Assembly: GCA_900768995.1 (NCBI GenBank) | Contig: CAAGEZ010000057.1 | Location: forward strand, 1-20,910 | From: Oscillospiraceae bacterium | GTDB lineage: Bacteria > Bacillota > Clostridia > Oscillospirales > Ruminococcaceae | Direction of reading: 5' to 3' | DNA: 20,910 bases | In this document: piece after piece, positions 1 to 5,975 of the stretch | Numbering within the stretch: the first letter of the stretch is position 1 | How the letters are laid out: every line of letters starts with the position of its first letter | Made by a program: the position numbers and the translations under genes | The notes under the pieces: generated by a model | Database searches by the model: none | Told to the model about the DNA's origin: nothing | Seen by the model: only the letters and a program-made list of their open reading frames with translations

Positions 1-9
1 AATAAAATA

Positions 10-111
10 ATACTAATAACCAATTAAAAACTGTACAAAAAATCGGGCATAATCTTGCTTATATGGATTATGCGATGATTTTTTGTCTACAGTTTTATTG
101 GTTATTAGTAT
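10..111. repeat. 102-bp near-perfect palindrome, MITE-like
   Basis: The outer arms ATACTAATAAC (10-20) and GTTATTAGTAT (101-111) are exact reverse complements. The pairing continues inward through 21-35 against 88-100 with a 2-nt difference, then CAAAAAATC (36-44) against GATTTTTTG (77-85), then GCATAATC (47-54) against GATTATGC (66-73), leaving a short loop at 55-65. The whole unit could fold into one long hairpin. It is AT-rich, has no coding potential, and lies just beyond the nth terminator. It resembles a miniature inverted-repeat element or other palindromic intergenic repeat. No clear target-site duplication is visible, and no second copy was noticed in the window. Confidence 0.6.
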
Positions 112-143
112 AAGCTCCCCCGACGGAAAAATCGGGGGAGCTT
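112..143 (-). terminator. Probable intrinsic terminator of the leftward nth operon
   Basis: A perfect 12-bp stem, AAGCTCCCCCGA (112-123) with TCGGGGGAGCTT (132-143), encloses an 8-nt loop ten bases beyond the nth stop codon. On the minus strand it is followed by only a weak T-containing stretch that runs straight into the palindrome at 10-111. Stem strength and position support termination; the missing U-tract makes it non-canonical. Confidence 0.6.
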
Positions 144-152
144 CGTGTTTCA

Positions 153-803
153 TCAGACCCTGCACTTAAAGCTGTTTAAGTTTTCGTCCATATAAATCCT
201 CAGTTTGCAGTGCTCGCAGTCGGGCTTCCTCGCAGAGCAGGTGTCTCTGCCGAAAAGCACCAGCCTGTGGCAGAAGTCCGAGCTTTTTTCGGGAGGGATA
301 ACCTTTCTCAGGTCCGCTTCAACCTTTTTCGGGTCCTTTGAATCGGTGAGACCGAAACGGCCTGTTATGCGGATACAGTGGGTGTCCGCAACTATTGCGG
401 GCTTTCCGTGGACATCGCCCATTATGAGATTGGCGGTCTTTCTGCCGATGCCCGAAAGCTTTGTCAGCTCCTCAATGCTGTCGGGGATTTTTCCGTCAAG
501 GTCATAGTAAAGCTGATGCGCCATTTCGTGAATGCTCTTGGCTTTGGTCTTGTACAGTCCGCAGGGGCGGATAATTTCCGCAATCTCCTCCGGGTCTGCG
601 TCCGCAAAGCTTTTGAGGGTGGGGAATTTTGCGAAAAGGTCTTTCGTTACGATGTTCACCCGTGCATCGGTGCACTGGGCGGAAAGCCGACCCGCTATCA
701 TCAGCTCATAGGGACGGGTGTATTCAAGAGAGCATCTTGCATCGGGATAGATAAGCTCCAGCCCGTTCACGACCTGCTCTGCTATCTGCTTTTTTGTGGG
801 CAT
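153..803 (-). CDS. nth: Endonuclease III, DNA glycosylase/AP lyase
   Basis: Base-excision repair enzyme that removes oxidised pyrimidines and cleaves the abasic site. The 216-aa length is normal for the family. The helix-hairpin-helix LSGIGRKTAN (about 116-125) carries the catalytic Lys122, and VADTH holds the catalytic Asp140; LSAQCTD matches the conserved LSAQ.TD segment. The C-terminal [4Fe-4S] region has Cys189-X6-Cys196-X2-Cys199, but the fourth ligand position (X5 after Cys199) is Met205. The only later cysteine is Cys214, three residues from the end. The ATG start has an AAGGAGA ribosome site overlapping the stop of the upstream small ORF, so this is the last gene of the operon. Identity is secure; the state of the iron-sulfur cluster is uncertain. 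Confidence 0.95.
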   Translation of the reverse strand: MPTKKQIAEQVVNGLELIYPDARCSLEYTRPYELMIAGRLSAQCTDARVNIVTKDLFAKFPTLKSFADADPEEIAEIIRPCGLYKTKAKSIHEMAHQLYYDLDGKIPDSIEELTKLSGIGRKTANLIMGDVHGKPAIVADTHCIRITGRFGLTDSKDPKKVEADLRKVIPPEKSSDFCHRLVLFGRDTCSARKPDCEHCKLRIYMDENLNSFKCRV

Positions 804-811
804 ATTTCTCC

Positions 812-1048
812 TTATTCGTTATCGGGGCGGCTGCTCATAATGTTGGGGATATCGGCGCAGGTGGGGCATACAAAGCTTTCCCTGTCGGTAAGTATCGCCG
901 CTTCTGTGCGCTACGATTCGCTCTTGCCGCTTGACATATCCGTTAGTATCTTTCCGTCAGCGGCTTTCAGGTAGCTTCCGCCGCTTTCCATATATCCGTC
1001 AAGCATTTTTATAAGCTCGTCCGCATTCATCTCGTTTATTTTATCCAT
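812..1048 (-). pseudogene. Small ORF with an in-frame TAG, Cys-pair C-terminus
   Basis: Reading from ATG at 1048 (AGGTGAT ribosome site just upstream) gives 45 codons beginning MDKINEMNADELIKML, then TAG at 913-911. The same frame continues for 32 sense codons to TAA at 814-812, ending with VCPTCADIPNIMSSRPDNE. The ATG overlaps the last 8 nt of the ComFB-like gene, and the TAA sits 8 nt before nth, so the full 78-codon frame exactly fills the gap between two operon genes. The post-TAG part still looks like protein and has a CPTC pair (codons 61-64), suggesting half a zinc-binding site. It may be a recent nonsense mutation, a sequencing error, two tiny peptides, or readthrough. No family was recognised. 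Confidence 0.55.
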
Positions 1049-1481
1049 TTTTATCACCTTTTATATTGTGCCTCGGCAGCTTTTTCCGCTTCACAGCTAT
1101 CCTTATGAGCTGCATCAGCACGGACTGCTCCCTGTCAAGCTTTATTTTCTGGGCTCTTTCAAGGTCGGCTTCGCTCCTTACCTTGACGATAACGGGGCGT
1201 ATCTCGTCAAATGCATCGACCATTGCATCGGCATAGCATTTTTCGCAGGAGCATACGTTGAACCGCTTCATTACAAGGGGGAGCCACTGTGAAATAAGCT
1301 CGGAGGTCACGTTTATCTCCGTTCCGCCGTCATCTGAGGGGACGGGTTTCACGGGGGCGGGATTATTCCGTGAGCGAATCATCTCTTCCTTGAAATTCTC
1401 GTCAAGAAGAGGGTTTGACACCTTTGACCCGCCCGTTATGAGCTTCATAAGCTGGGGCGTTTTGTGAGTCTTTGGCGGCAT
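1041..1481 (-). CDS. ComFB-like protein (late competence development family)
   Basis: This 146-aa protein has a poorly conserved, probably disordered N-terminal half of about 55 residues. It is followed by a region matching the ComFB pattern: NVTSELISQWLPLVMKRF, then Cys77-X-Cys79-X2-Cys82, then YADAMVDAFDEIRPVIVKV. In ComFB proteins the cysteines bind zinc and the segment after them is the conserved helical core. B. subtilis comFB lies in the comF operon; related proteins elsewhere have been reported as cyclic-dinucleotide receptors. No comFA or comFC is present. Its neighbours are an orphan ParA 32 bp upstream and a small ORF overlapping its 3' end by 8 nt. A good AAAGGAG site precedes the ATG. 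The family call rests on motif recall, so is moderate. Confidence 0.6.
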   Translation of the reverse strand: MPPKTHKTPQLMKLITGGSKVSNPLLDENFKEEMIRSRNNPAPVKPVPSDDGGTEINVTSELISQWLPLVMKRFNVCSCEKCYADAMVDAFDEIRPVIVKVRSEADLERAQKIKLDREQSVLMQLIRIAVKRKKLPRHNIKGDKNG

Positions 1482-1513
1482 AGGCAGTCTCCTTTCAAAG
1501 ACAGGTCAGACTT

Positions 1514-2281
1514 TTATATTCCTCCCGCAAGCTCGGGATAAAGCTCACGGGCAAGCTTTGTGTATTCCCTCGCCGCACGGCATTTCGGGGAATATTCCAC
1601 GATGGTCTGCTGATGTGCGGGGGCTTCGGCGGCGGCTATGCAGGCGGATATGCGGGTGTCGAAAATTTTCGTGCCAAGCTGATCTGCGATTATCTCCGCC
1701 ATTTCAGCCACTTCCTCACTGAGAAGATATTTTGAGCTGTATCGTGTAAGGAGAATGCCCCTTACGTCAAGCCCTTTATTATAGTATTTTTTCACCGCAA
1801 GAATGGTGTCCTTGACCTGTGATATCCCCTGCAGTGACAGCACTTCCGGGGTCATTGGGATAATGAGGTCGTCTGCGGCGGTGTATGCGTTTATTGTGAG
1901 TATGGACAGGGCGGGGGGAGTGTCGATGATTATTGCGTCATATTTGTTCTGAGCCTGCTCCAGTGCACGTTTCAGGACAAATTCCCTGTCTCTGCCGTCA
2001 AGCTCCAGCTCCGTTCCCGAAAGGAGAATGTTTGATGTGAGCACGTCGCATATATCCGTGTGCTTCACCGCAGCTTCAAGAGAGCATCTGCCTTTCATAA
2101 CGTCGTGAACGGTAAAGCCCGTGTCCTCTGCGCCAAGGGAAAAGGAGAGGTTTCCTTGGGGGTCAAGGTCAACCGCAAGGACAGACTTGCCGTTTTTTCT
2201 GAATATGCCTGCAAAGGCGGCACAGGTCGTTGTCTTTCCCACGCCGCCTTTCTGATTTGTGACCGCAATGACTTTGCTCAT
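1514..2281 (-). CDS. ParA/Soj-family ATPase, orphan
   Basis: P-loop ATPase of the ParA/MinD group, used to position chromosomes, plasmids or protein complexes. The deviant Walker A is KGGVGKTTT, with signature Lys11 and Lys16. Walker A' is DLDPQGNLS (Asp38-Asp40), and the Walker B region is IIIDTPPALS. The 255-aa length matches Soj, and there is no N-terminal DNA-binding extension, as in chromosomal or small ParA proteins. No ParB or centromere-like repeats are visible nearby. Instead it lies 3 bp after a PilZ-domain gene and 32 bp before a ComFB-like gene, suggesting a partner other than ParB. The ATG start has an AAGGG site inside the end of the upstream gene. Confidence 0.9.
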   Translation of the reverse strand: MSKVIAVTNQKGGVGKTTTCAAFAGIFRKNGKSVLAVDLDPQGNLSFSLGAEDTGFTVHDVMKGRCSLEAAVKHTDICDVLTSNILLSGTELELDGRDREFVLKRALEQAQNKYDAIIIDTPPALSILTINAYTAADDLIIPMTPEVLSLQGISQVKDTILAVKKYYNKGLDVRGILLTRYSSKYLLSEEVAEMAEIIADQLGTKIFDTRISACIAAAEAPAHQQTIVEYSPKCRAAREYTKLARELYPELAGGI

Positions 2282-2284
2282 TTC

Positions 2285-2941
2285 TTACCGTCCCTCGTTC
2301 TTCCTGCGTTCTCTTTCGGCAAGCTGACAATTGAAGATGAATCGTGCTATTTTTTCCTCCTGCTGGGGTGTAACATCAAGAAAATGGCAGCCGTAGCCCA
2401 CAAGCTCGCCGTTATCATCAAGCTGACGGCGGAGCACTTCGGAATTTATCTCAATGGGGTCGTCAAGGAGGCTCATTCTAACAATGTCGCCCTCGGCAAA
2501 CTCAAAGTCGCACTTCATAAGCACGCCTGTCAGATTTATATTGATGATAGATGCAATGTACGGCTCTTCGGGGTCGATTACCTCGTCCTCGCCACGTTCG
2601 ATGTGCAGTATTTTTGCCACTGCATCGGGGGTGGTGACCTTGTAGGAGCCTCTGCGCTCCTCGAGTATCATTCCGTCGTCAACGTGGAAATTGAGCTGGA
2701 GATCGGTGCTCAGATCTGCCTTGGTGCGGCATTCGATACGTGTGCCATTTAAGTATTCAAATATAACGGTGATCTGCTCATTTTTGGCAAGCTGAGGGAG
2801 ATTATTGCCCTTTATCGCCACAAGCTCGTAGCCCTTTATCTTGAAAAAGTCTCTTGGGAAGAGGAAGGACTTTGTGGAAAGGACTCTTTTGCCGCTTTCA
2901 TCATAAATATCCACCCTCTGAATCTTATCTTTATTTATCAT
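2285..2941 (-). CDS. PilZ-domain protein, possible cyclic-di-GMP effector
   Basis: About 218 aa from the ATG at 2941. The N-terminal half is rich in beta strands, like the YcgR_2-type domain. It is followed by a PilZ-like domain with the sequence EERRGSYKV (RR at about 96-97), NINLTGV (about 134-140) and the typical closing segment YGCHFLDVTPQQEEKIARFIF. Canonical PilZ motifs are RxxxR and (D/N)xSxxG. Here the second arginine is Lys and the Ser is Asn, so ligand binding may be weakened or altered. A TTG start 15 codons upstream is possible but lacks a ribosome site, and the added residues look like untranslated leader. It is the first gene of the leftward operon and may couple second-messenger level to the ParA and ComFB-like proteins. 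Confidence 0.7.
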   Translation of the reverse strand: MINKDKIQRVDIYDESGKRVLSTKSFLFPRDFFKIKGYELVAIKGNNLPQLAKNEQITVIFEYLNGTRIECRTKADLSTDLQLNFHVDDGMILEERRGSYKVTTPDAVAKILHIERGEDEVIDPEEPYIASIININLTGVLMKCDFEFAEGDIVRMSLLDDPIEINSEVLRRQLDDNGELVGYGCHFLDVTPQQEEKIARFIFNCQLAERERRKNEGR

Positions 2942-3022
2942 TTTTCCGGACCGACTCCATTTCCGCAGGAGGAAATTACCCCGCAAATATTATTATAGTA
3001 TATATGTATTCAACGTCAGAGC

Positions 3023-3069
3023 ATTATAACAGATAATATAATTATAACAGAAATATGAGCATCTTGCAA
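3023..3069 (-). promoter_or_regulatory. Overlapping leftward promoters for the PilZ-parA operon
   Basis: On the minus strand, TTGCAA (3064-3069) lies 17 bp from TATAAT (3041-3046), which is preceded by TGT, making an extended -10. A second extended -10, again TCTGTTATAAT, occurs at 3023-3033, so the block is an 11-bp direct repeat spaced 18 bp apart. Either could start transcription of the operon. Only the first has a recognisable -35. Confidence 0.6.
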
Positions 3070-3183
3070 TAGTTAATCCGAAAAATCATACAACACATTC
3101 TACAAAATATGAGCTTTTATATTGGAGAGAATAACAATATCTGCGTTCACAAAAAATTAATACAGCAAATTTGCCGTTTCCCC

Positions 3184-3211
3184 TTGACAAATTCAGTATA
3201 TATGTTATAAT
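3184..3211 (+). promoter_or_regulatory. Sigma-A promoter of the ylxM-ffh operon
   Basis: A perfect TTGACA (3184-3189), a 16-bp spacer and a perfect TATAAT (3206-3211) preceded by TGT, an extended -10. It lies about 50 bp upstream of the ylxM start. This is one of the strongest promoter matches in the window. Confidence 0.85.
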
Positions 3212-3259
3212 TGTAAAGGTCGATTACTTTACAGCACAAAATATTGAGGTGTATGACCT

Positions 3260-3589
3260 TTGAACGGCGAAAAAAATCTTGAGGTGGCTGTGCTGCTGGA
3301 TCATTATTCAGGGCTCCTCACCGACAAGCAGCGTGATGTTATTGATCTTTACTATAACGAGGATCTTTCTCTCGGTGAGATAGCCGAGTGCGAAAATATC
3401 ACGAGACAGGGCGTCAGGGACAGCATCAAGCGTGGTGAGCAGGTGCTTTTTGAAATGGAAGCGGCTCTTAAGCTGGCTGAAAAATCCAAGAAGCTCCGAA
3501 GCATTGCGGGCAGGCTTTCCGAAGCCGCCGAAAAGCTTTCTGCGGAGGATATCCGTGCCGCTGCCGATGAAATACGAAATATTCTTTGA
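3260..3589 (+). CDS. ylxM: YlxM-like SRP-associated helix-turn-helix protein
   Basis: A 109-aa sigma-70 region-4-like helix-turn-helix protein of the UPF0122/YlxM family, which commonly sits directly before ffh and is implicated in signal recognition particle function. The conserved core is LLTDKQRDVIDLYYNEDLSLGEIAE followed by ITRQGVRDSIKRGEQVL, about residues 19-70, with a helical tail. The start is TTG at 3260, placed by an AGGTG site at 3247-3251 with 8-nt spacing; an ATG at 3253 is in another frame and ends quickly. It is the first gene after the promoter, 26 bp before ffh. Confidence 0.9.
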   Translation: MNGEKNLEVAVLLDHYSGLLTDKQRDVIDLYYNEDLSLGEIAECENITRQGVRDSIKRGEQVLFEMEAALKLAEKSKKLRSIAGRLSEAAEKLSAEDIRAAADEIRNIL

Positions 3590-3615
3590 CATAAATTTAA
3601 AAGGGAGGGTTTGCT

Positions 3616-4962
3616 GTGGCTTTTGAGGGTCTTTCCGAAAAGCTCAATGCTGTTTTCAAGCGTCTTAAGGGCAGAGGTGTTCTTACCGAGACCGATGTCA
3701 GAGAGGCTATGAGAGAGGTCAAGATGGCTCTTCTTGAAGCGGACGTAAGCTACAAGGTCGTTAAGGACTTTATTGCCAAGGTCACAGAGAGAGCTGTGGG
3801 AACCGACGTTCTTGCGAGCCTTACCCCCGCACAGCAGGTCATAAAGATTGTCAACGAAGAGCTTATCGCTCTTATGGGCAATGAAAATGCCCGTATAGAA
3901 TTTCCGTCAAAGGGTCCCTGCGTCATTATGATGGTGGGCCTCCAGGGTTCGGGTAAAACTACCCACGCAGCAAAGCTTGCCAAGCATTTCAAGGAAATGG
4001 GCAAGAGGCCTTTGCTGGCAGCCTGTGACGTTTACCGTCCTGCGGCTATCAATCAGCTCCAGGTAGTAGGCGACAAGGCAGGCGTTAAGGTATTCGAGAT
4101 GGGACAGATAAATCCCGTTGTCATTGCCAAGGAGGCTGTGAAGCACGCCAAGGATCACGGCAATGATATTGTTATCCTCGATACCGCAGGCCGTCTGCAC
4201 ATTGATGAGGAGCTTATGGACGAGCTCAAGAACATCAAGGCGGAGACTGAGCCTAACGAAATTATGCTGGTTGTCGATGCAATGACAGGTCAGGACGCAG
4301 TTAACGTAGCCAAGGCGTTTGATGACGCTCTGGGCATCACGGGCGTTCTTATGTCAAAGCTCGATTCAGATACACGTGGCGGTGCGGCGCTTTCCGTCCT
4401 CGCCGTTACAGGTAAGCCTATCAAGTTCGTGGGAACAGGCGAAAAGCTTGATGATTTCGAGCCCTTCCACCCCGAAAGAATGGCTTCCAGAATACTGGGA
4501 ATGGGCGATATGCTCACCCTTATCGAACGTGCTCAGAGCACCATTGACGAGCAGGAGGCAATGAAGCTTGCCAACAAGCTCAAAGAGGAACAGACCTTTG
4601 ACCTTGACGACCTTCTCGACCAGATGAAGCAGATCAAGAAAATGGGCCCCTTGAAGCAGATAATGGGAATGCTCCCCGGCGTTGGTGACAAGCTCAAAGA
4701 TGTTGACATCGACGACAGGCAGCTCCTCAGGATCGAGGCTCTCATAACATCAATGACCCCTGCGGAGAGAGCAAAGCCCTCTATCATCAATCCCAGCCGC
4801 AAAAAGCGTATCGCCGCAGGAAGTGGAAACAGCGTTGCGGACGTGAACAGGCTCCTTAAGCAGTTTGAGGAGATGCAGAAGATGATGAAGCAGTTCGGTG
4901 TTATGGGCAGAAACCAGAAGGGCAAGAAGAACAGGCTTCGTATCCCGGGAATGAGGTTCTGA
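3616..4962 (+). CDS. ffh: Signal recognition particle protein Ffh
   Basis: SRP54-type GTPase that binds SRP RNA and signal peptides and docks with FtsY for co-translational membrane targeting. The 448 aa are in family order: N-domain helical bundle (1-90), then the G domain with GLQGSGKTT (108-116), DTAGRLHIDEELM and SKLDSDTRGGAALS, then a methionine-rich M domain (about 300-448) with MGPLKQIMGMLPG and a late MQKMMKQFGVMG segment. The start is GTG at 3616 behind a strong GGGAGGG site. It lies between ylxM and a small membrane-protein gene 1 bp downstream. Nothing is missing. Confidence 0.98.
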   Translation: MAFEGLSEKLNAVFKRLKGRGVLTETDVREAMREVKMALLEADVSYKVVKDFIAKVTERAVGTDVLASLTPAQQVIKIVNEELIALMGNENARIEFPSKGPCVIMMVGLQGSGKTTHAAKLAKHFKEMGKRPLLAACDVYRPAAINQLQVVGDKAGVKVFEMGQINPVVIAKEAVKHAKDHGNDIVILDTAGRLHIDEELMDELKNIKAETEPNEIMLVVDAMTGQDAVNVAKAFDDALGITGVLMSKLDSDTRGGAALSVLAVTGKPIKFVGTGEKLDDFEPFHPERMASRILGMGDMLTLIERAQSTIDEQEAMKLANKLKEEQTFDLDDLLDQMKQIKKMGPLKQIMGMLPGVGDKLKDVDIDDRQLLRIEALITSMTPAERAKPSIINPSRKKRIAAGSGNSVADVNRLLKQFEEMQKMMKQFGVMGRNQKGKKNRLRIPGMRF

Positions 4963-4963
4963 T

Positions 4964-5182
4964 ATGACTTCCGCAGAAAGGATCATTTGTTGCATTGTAC
5001 TGATAGCAGGCGGCATTTATAATCTTGTTTGCGCTTTGTCAAACCGTGAGAGCTTTTTCAGAGCCAGGTCGATCAAAGCTCTTGACAAGCTTGCAGGAAG
5101 GCGGGCCACAAGAATATTTTGCGCCGTTCAGGGCATTGTAATTGCTTTTATCGGAGTGATGGTTCTTATTTTTCCCGATTAA
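4964..5182 (+). CDS. Small two-TM protein, Imm17-like
   Basis: A 72-aa protein with two predicted membrane helices, residues about 6-25 and 51-69, separated by a basic loop (NRESFFRARSIKALDKLAGRRATRIF). The pattern N..FF..R.....-.GR..(A/T)RIF followed by a hydrophobic C-terminus resembles the small proteins called immunity protein 17 (Imm17), many of which have no known toxin. The ATG lies 1 bp after the ffh stop with a GAGGT site inside the end of ffh, so expression is coupled to ffh. No toxin gene is nearby. A general membrane role, perhaps linked to SRP targeting by position only, is equally possible. Confidence 0.6.
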   Translation: MTSAERIICCIVLIAGGIYNLVCALSNRESFFRARSIKALDKLAGRRATRIFCAVQGIVIAFIGVMVLIFPD

Positions 5183-5258
5183 CACGCATTCAATGTGCAG
5201 GGCATAAAAATGTGTCGGAGCACTTTGATATATATTTTGATTTTAAGAGGTGAATACA

Positions 5259-5504
5259 ATGGCAGTAAAGATCAGACTCAGAAGAATGGGTGCTAAGAAG
5301 AACCCTTTCTACAGAATCGTTGTTGCTGATTCCAGATATCCCAGAGACGGCAGATTTATCGAGGAGATCGGTTATTATGATTCCACAACAGAGCCCAGCA
5401 CCTTAAAGGTTGACGCTGAGAAGGCTAAGAAGTGGATGGCAAACGGCGCACAGCCTACCGACACCGTTAAGAAGCTCTTTGAGAAGAACGGTATCACTAA
5501 GTAA
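5259..5504 (+). CDS. rpsP: 30S ribosomal protein S16
   Basis: An 81-aa protein with the S16 signature MAVKIRLRRMGAKKNPFYRI and the following VVADSRYPRDGRFIEEIGYYD. It is a small-subunit assembly protein that binds 16S rRNA. The ATG at 5259 is chosen because an AAGAGGTG site (5245-5252) sits at ideal spacing and family members begin MAVKIRL; a GTG three codons earlier overlaps the ribosome site. It lies 76 bp after the small membrane-protein gene. Downstream are short hairpins before khpA. Confidence 0.97.
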   Translation: MAVKIRLRRMGAKKNPFYRIVVADSRYPRDGRFIEEIGYYDSTTEPSTLKVDAEKAKKWMANGAQPTDTVKKLFEKNGITK

Positions 5505-5532
5505 TCCGCTTTTCGGATCCGTCAGATAATCG

Positions 5533-5555
5533 GGACACCTCTGAGCGAGGTGTCC
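5533..5555 (+). other. Stem-loop between rpsP and khpA
   Basis: GGACACCTC (5533-5541) pairs perfectly with GAGGTGTCC (5547-5555) around a 5-nt loop. No U-tract follows at once. A weaker hairpin (ATCCG/CGGAT, about 5506-5520) precedes it. It may be an RNA processing or attenuation site that lowers khpA expression relative to rpsP, or a leaky terminator. Confidence 0.5.
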
Positions 5556-5656
5556 GAATATGCTGATTTTTGCGTAAAAATCCAAGCTGCTCTGCCTGTG
5601 TGCAGAGCGTTGTTATAAATAAACCTACGGTTAAACTTACGAAAGGCAGGCTGTCT

Positions 5657-5890
5657 ATGGAAAAGCTCCTTATTACAATCGCTTCGGGTCTTGTTGAAAA
5701 CAAGGACGCCGTTACTGTTGACCGTGATGAGCCTAACGATGAGGGCATTGTGGTATATCATCTCCACGTTGCTCCTGAGGATATGGGCAGAGTTATCGGC
5801 AAGCAGGGCAGGATCGCCAAGGCTATAAGAACTGTTATGCGTGCAGGCGCAGGCAGGATAAATGAAAAGATTATGGTGGAGATCGACTGA
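5657..5890 (+). CDS. khpA: KhpA, KH-domain RNA-binding protein
   Basis: A 77-aa single KH domain protein, the usual length, with VIGKQGRIAKAIRTVMRA as its GxxG RNA-binding loop and flanking helices. KhpA pairs with KhpB (EloR/Jag) and affects cell elongation and RNA regulation in Gram-positive bacteria; the gene normally follows rpsP. The start is ATG at 5657, preceded by GAAAGGCAGG. Upstream in-frame codons back to 5570 encode residues unlike the family and cover the intergenic stem-loop region, so they are rejected. Confidence 0.93.
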   Translation: MEKLLITIASGLVENKDAVTVDRDEPNDEGIVVYHLHVAPEDMGRVIGKQGRIAKAIRTVMRAGAGRINEKIMVEID

Positions 5891-5975
5891 TCTTCCTCAG
5901 TATTGATATGCATTTTCAGACTGCGGGGCTGTTTGTATGCAGACTGTCCCCACAGGCGGAAAGACGGTGGATTTT

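Larger units (their letters stand above)
2942..3259. other. Divergent intergenic region, 318 bp
   Basis: AT-rich region between two divergent operons. It holds the leftward promoters at 3023-3069 and the rightward promoter at 3184-3211. AAATATGAGC occurs twice (3051-3060 and 3105-3114). No ORF of convincing composition or RNA gene was seen between about 3070 and 3180. Confidence 0.6.

Noticed and set aside
2060..2752. 230-codon open frame on the plus strand opposite the ParA and PilZ genes
   Set aside because: It spans two well-supported minus-strand genes in antisense, has no ribosome site and no recognisable domain.
2942..2986. TTG start for the PilZ protein
   Set aside because: No ribosome site before it and the added 15 residues look like translated leader; ATG at 2941 is preferred.
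4964..5182. Toxin-immunity locus
   Set aside because: The 2-TM protein resembles Imm17 but no toxin or secretion gene lies nearby; the neighbours are housekeeping genes.
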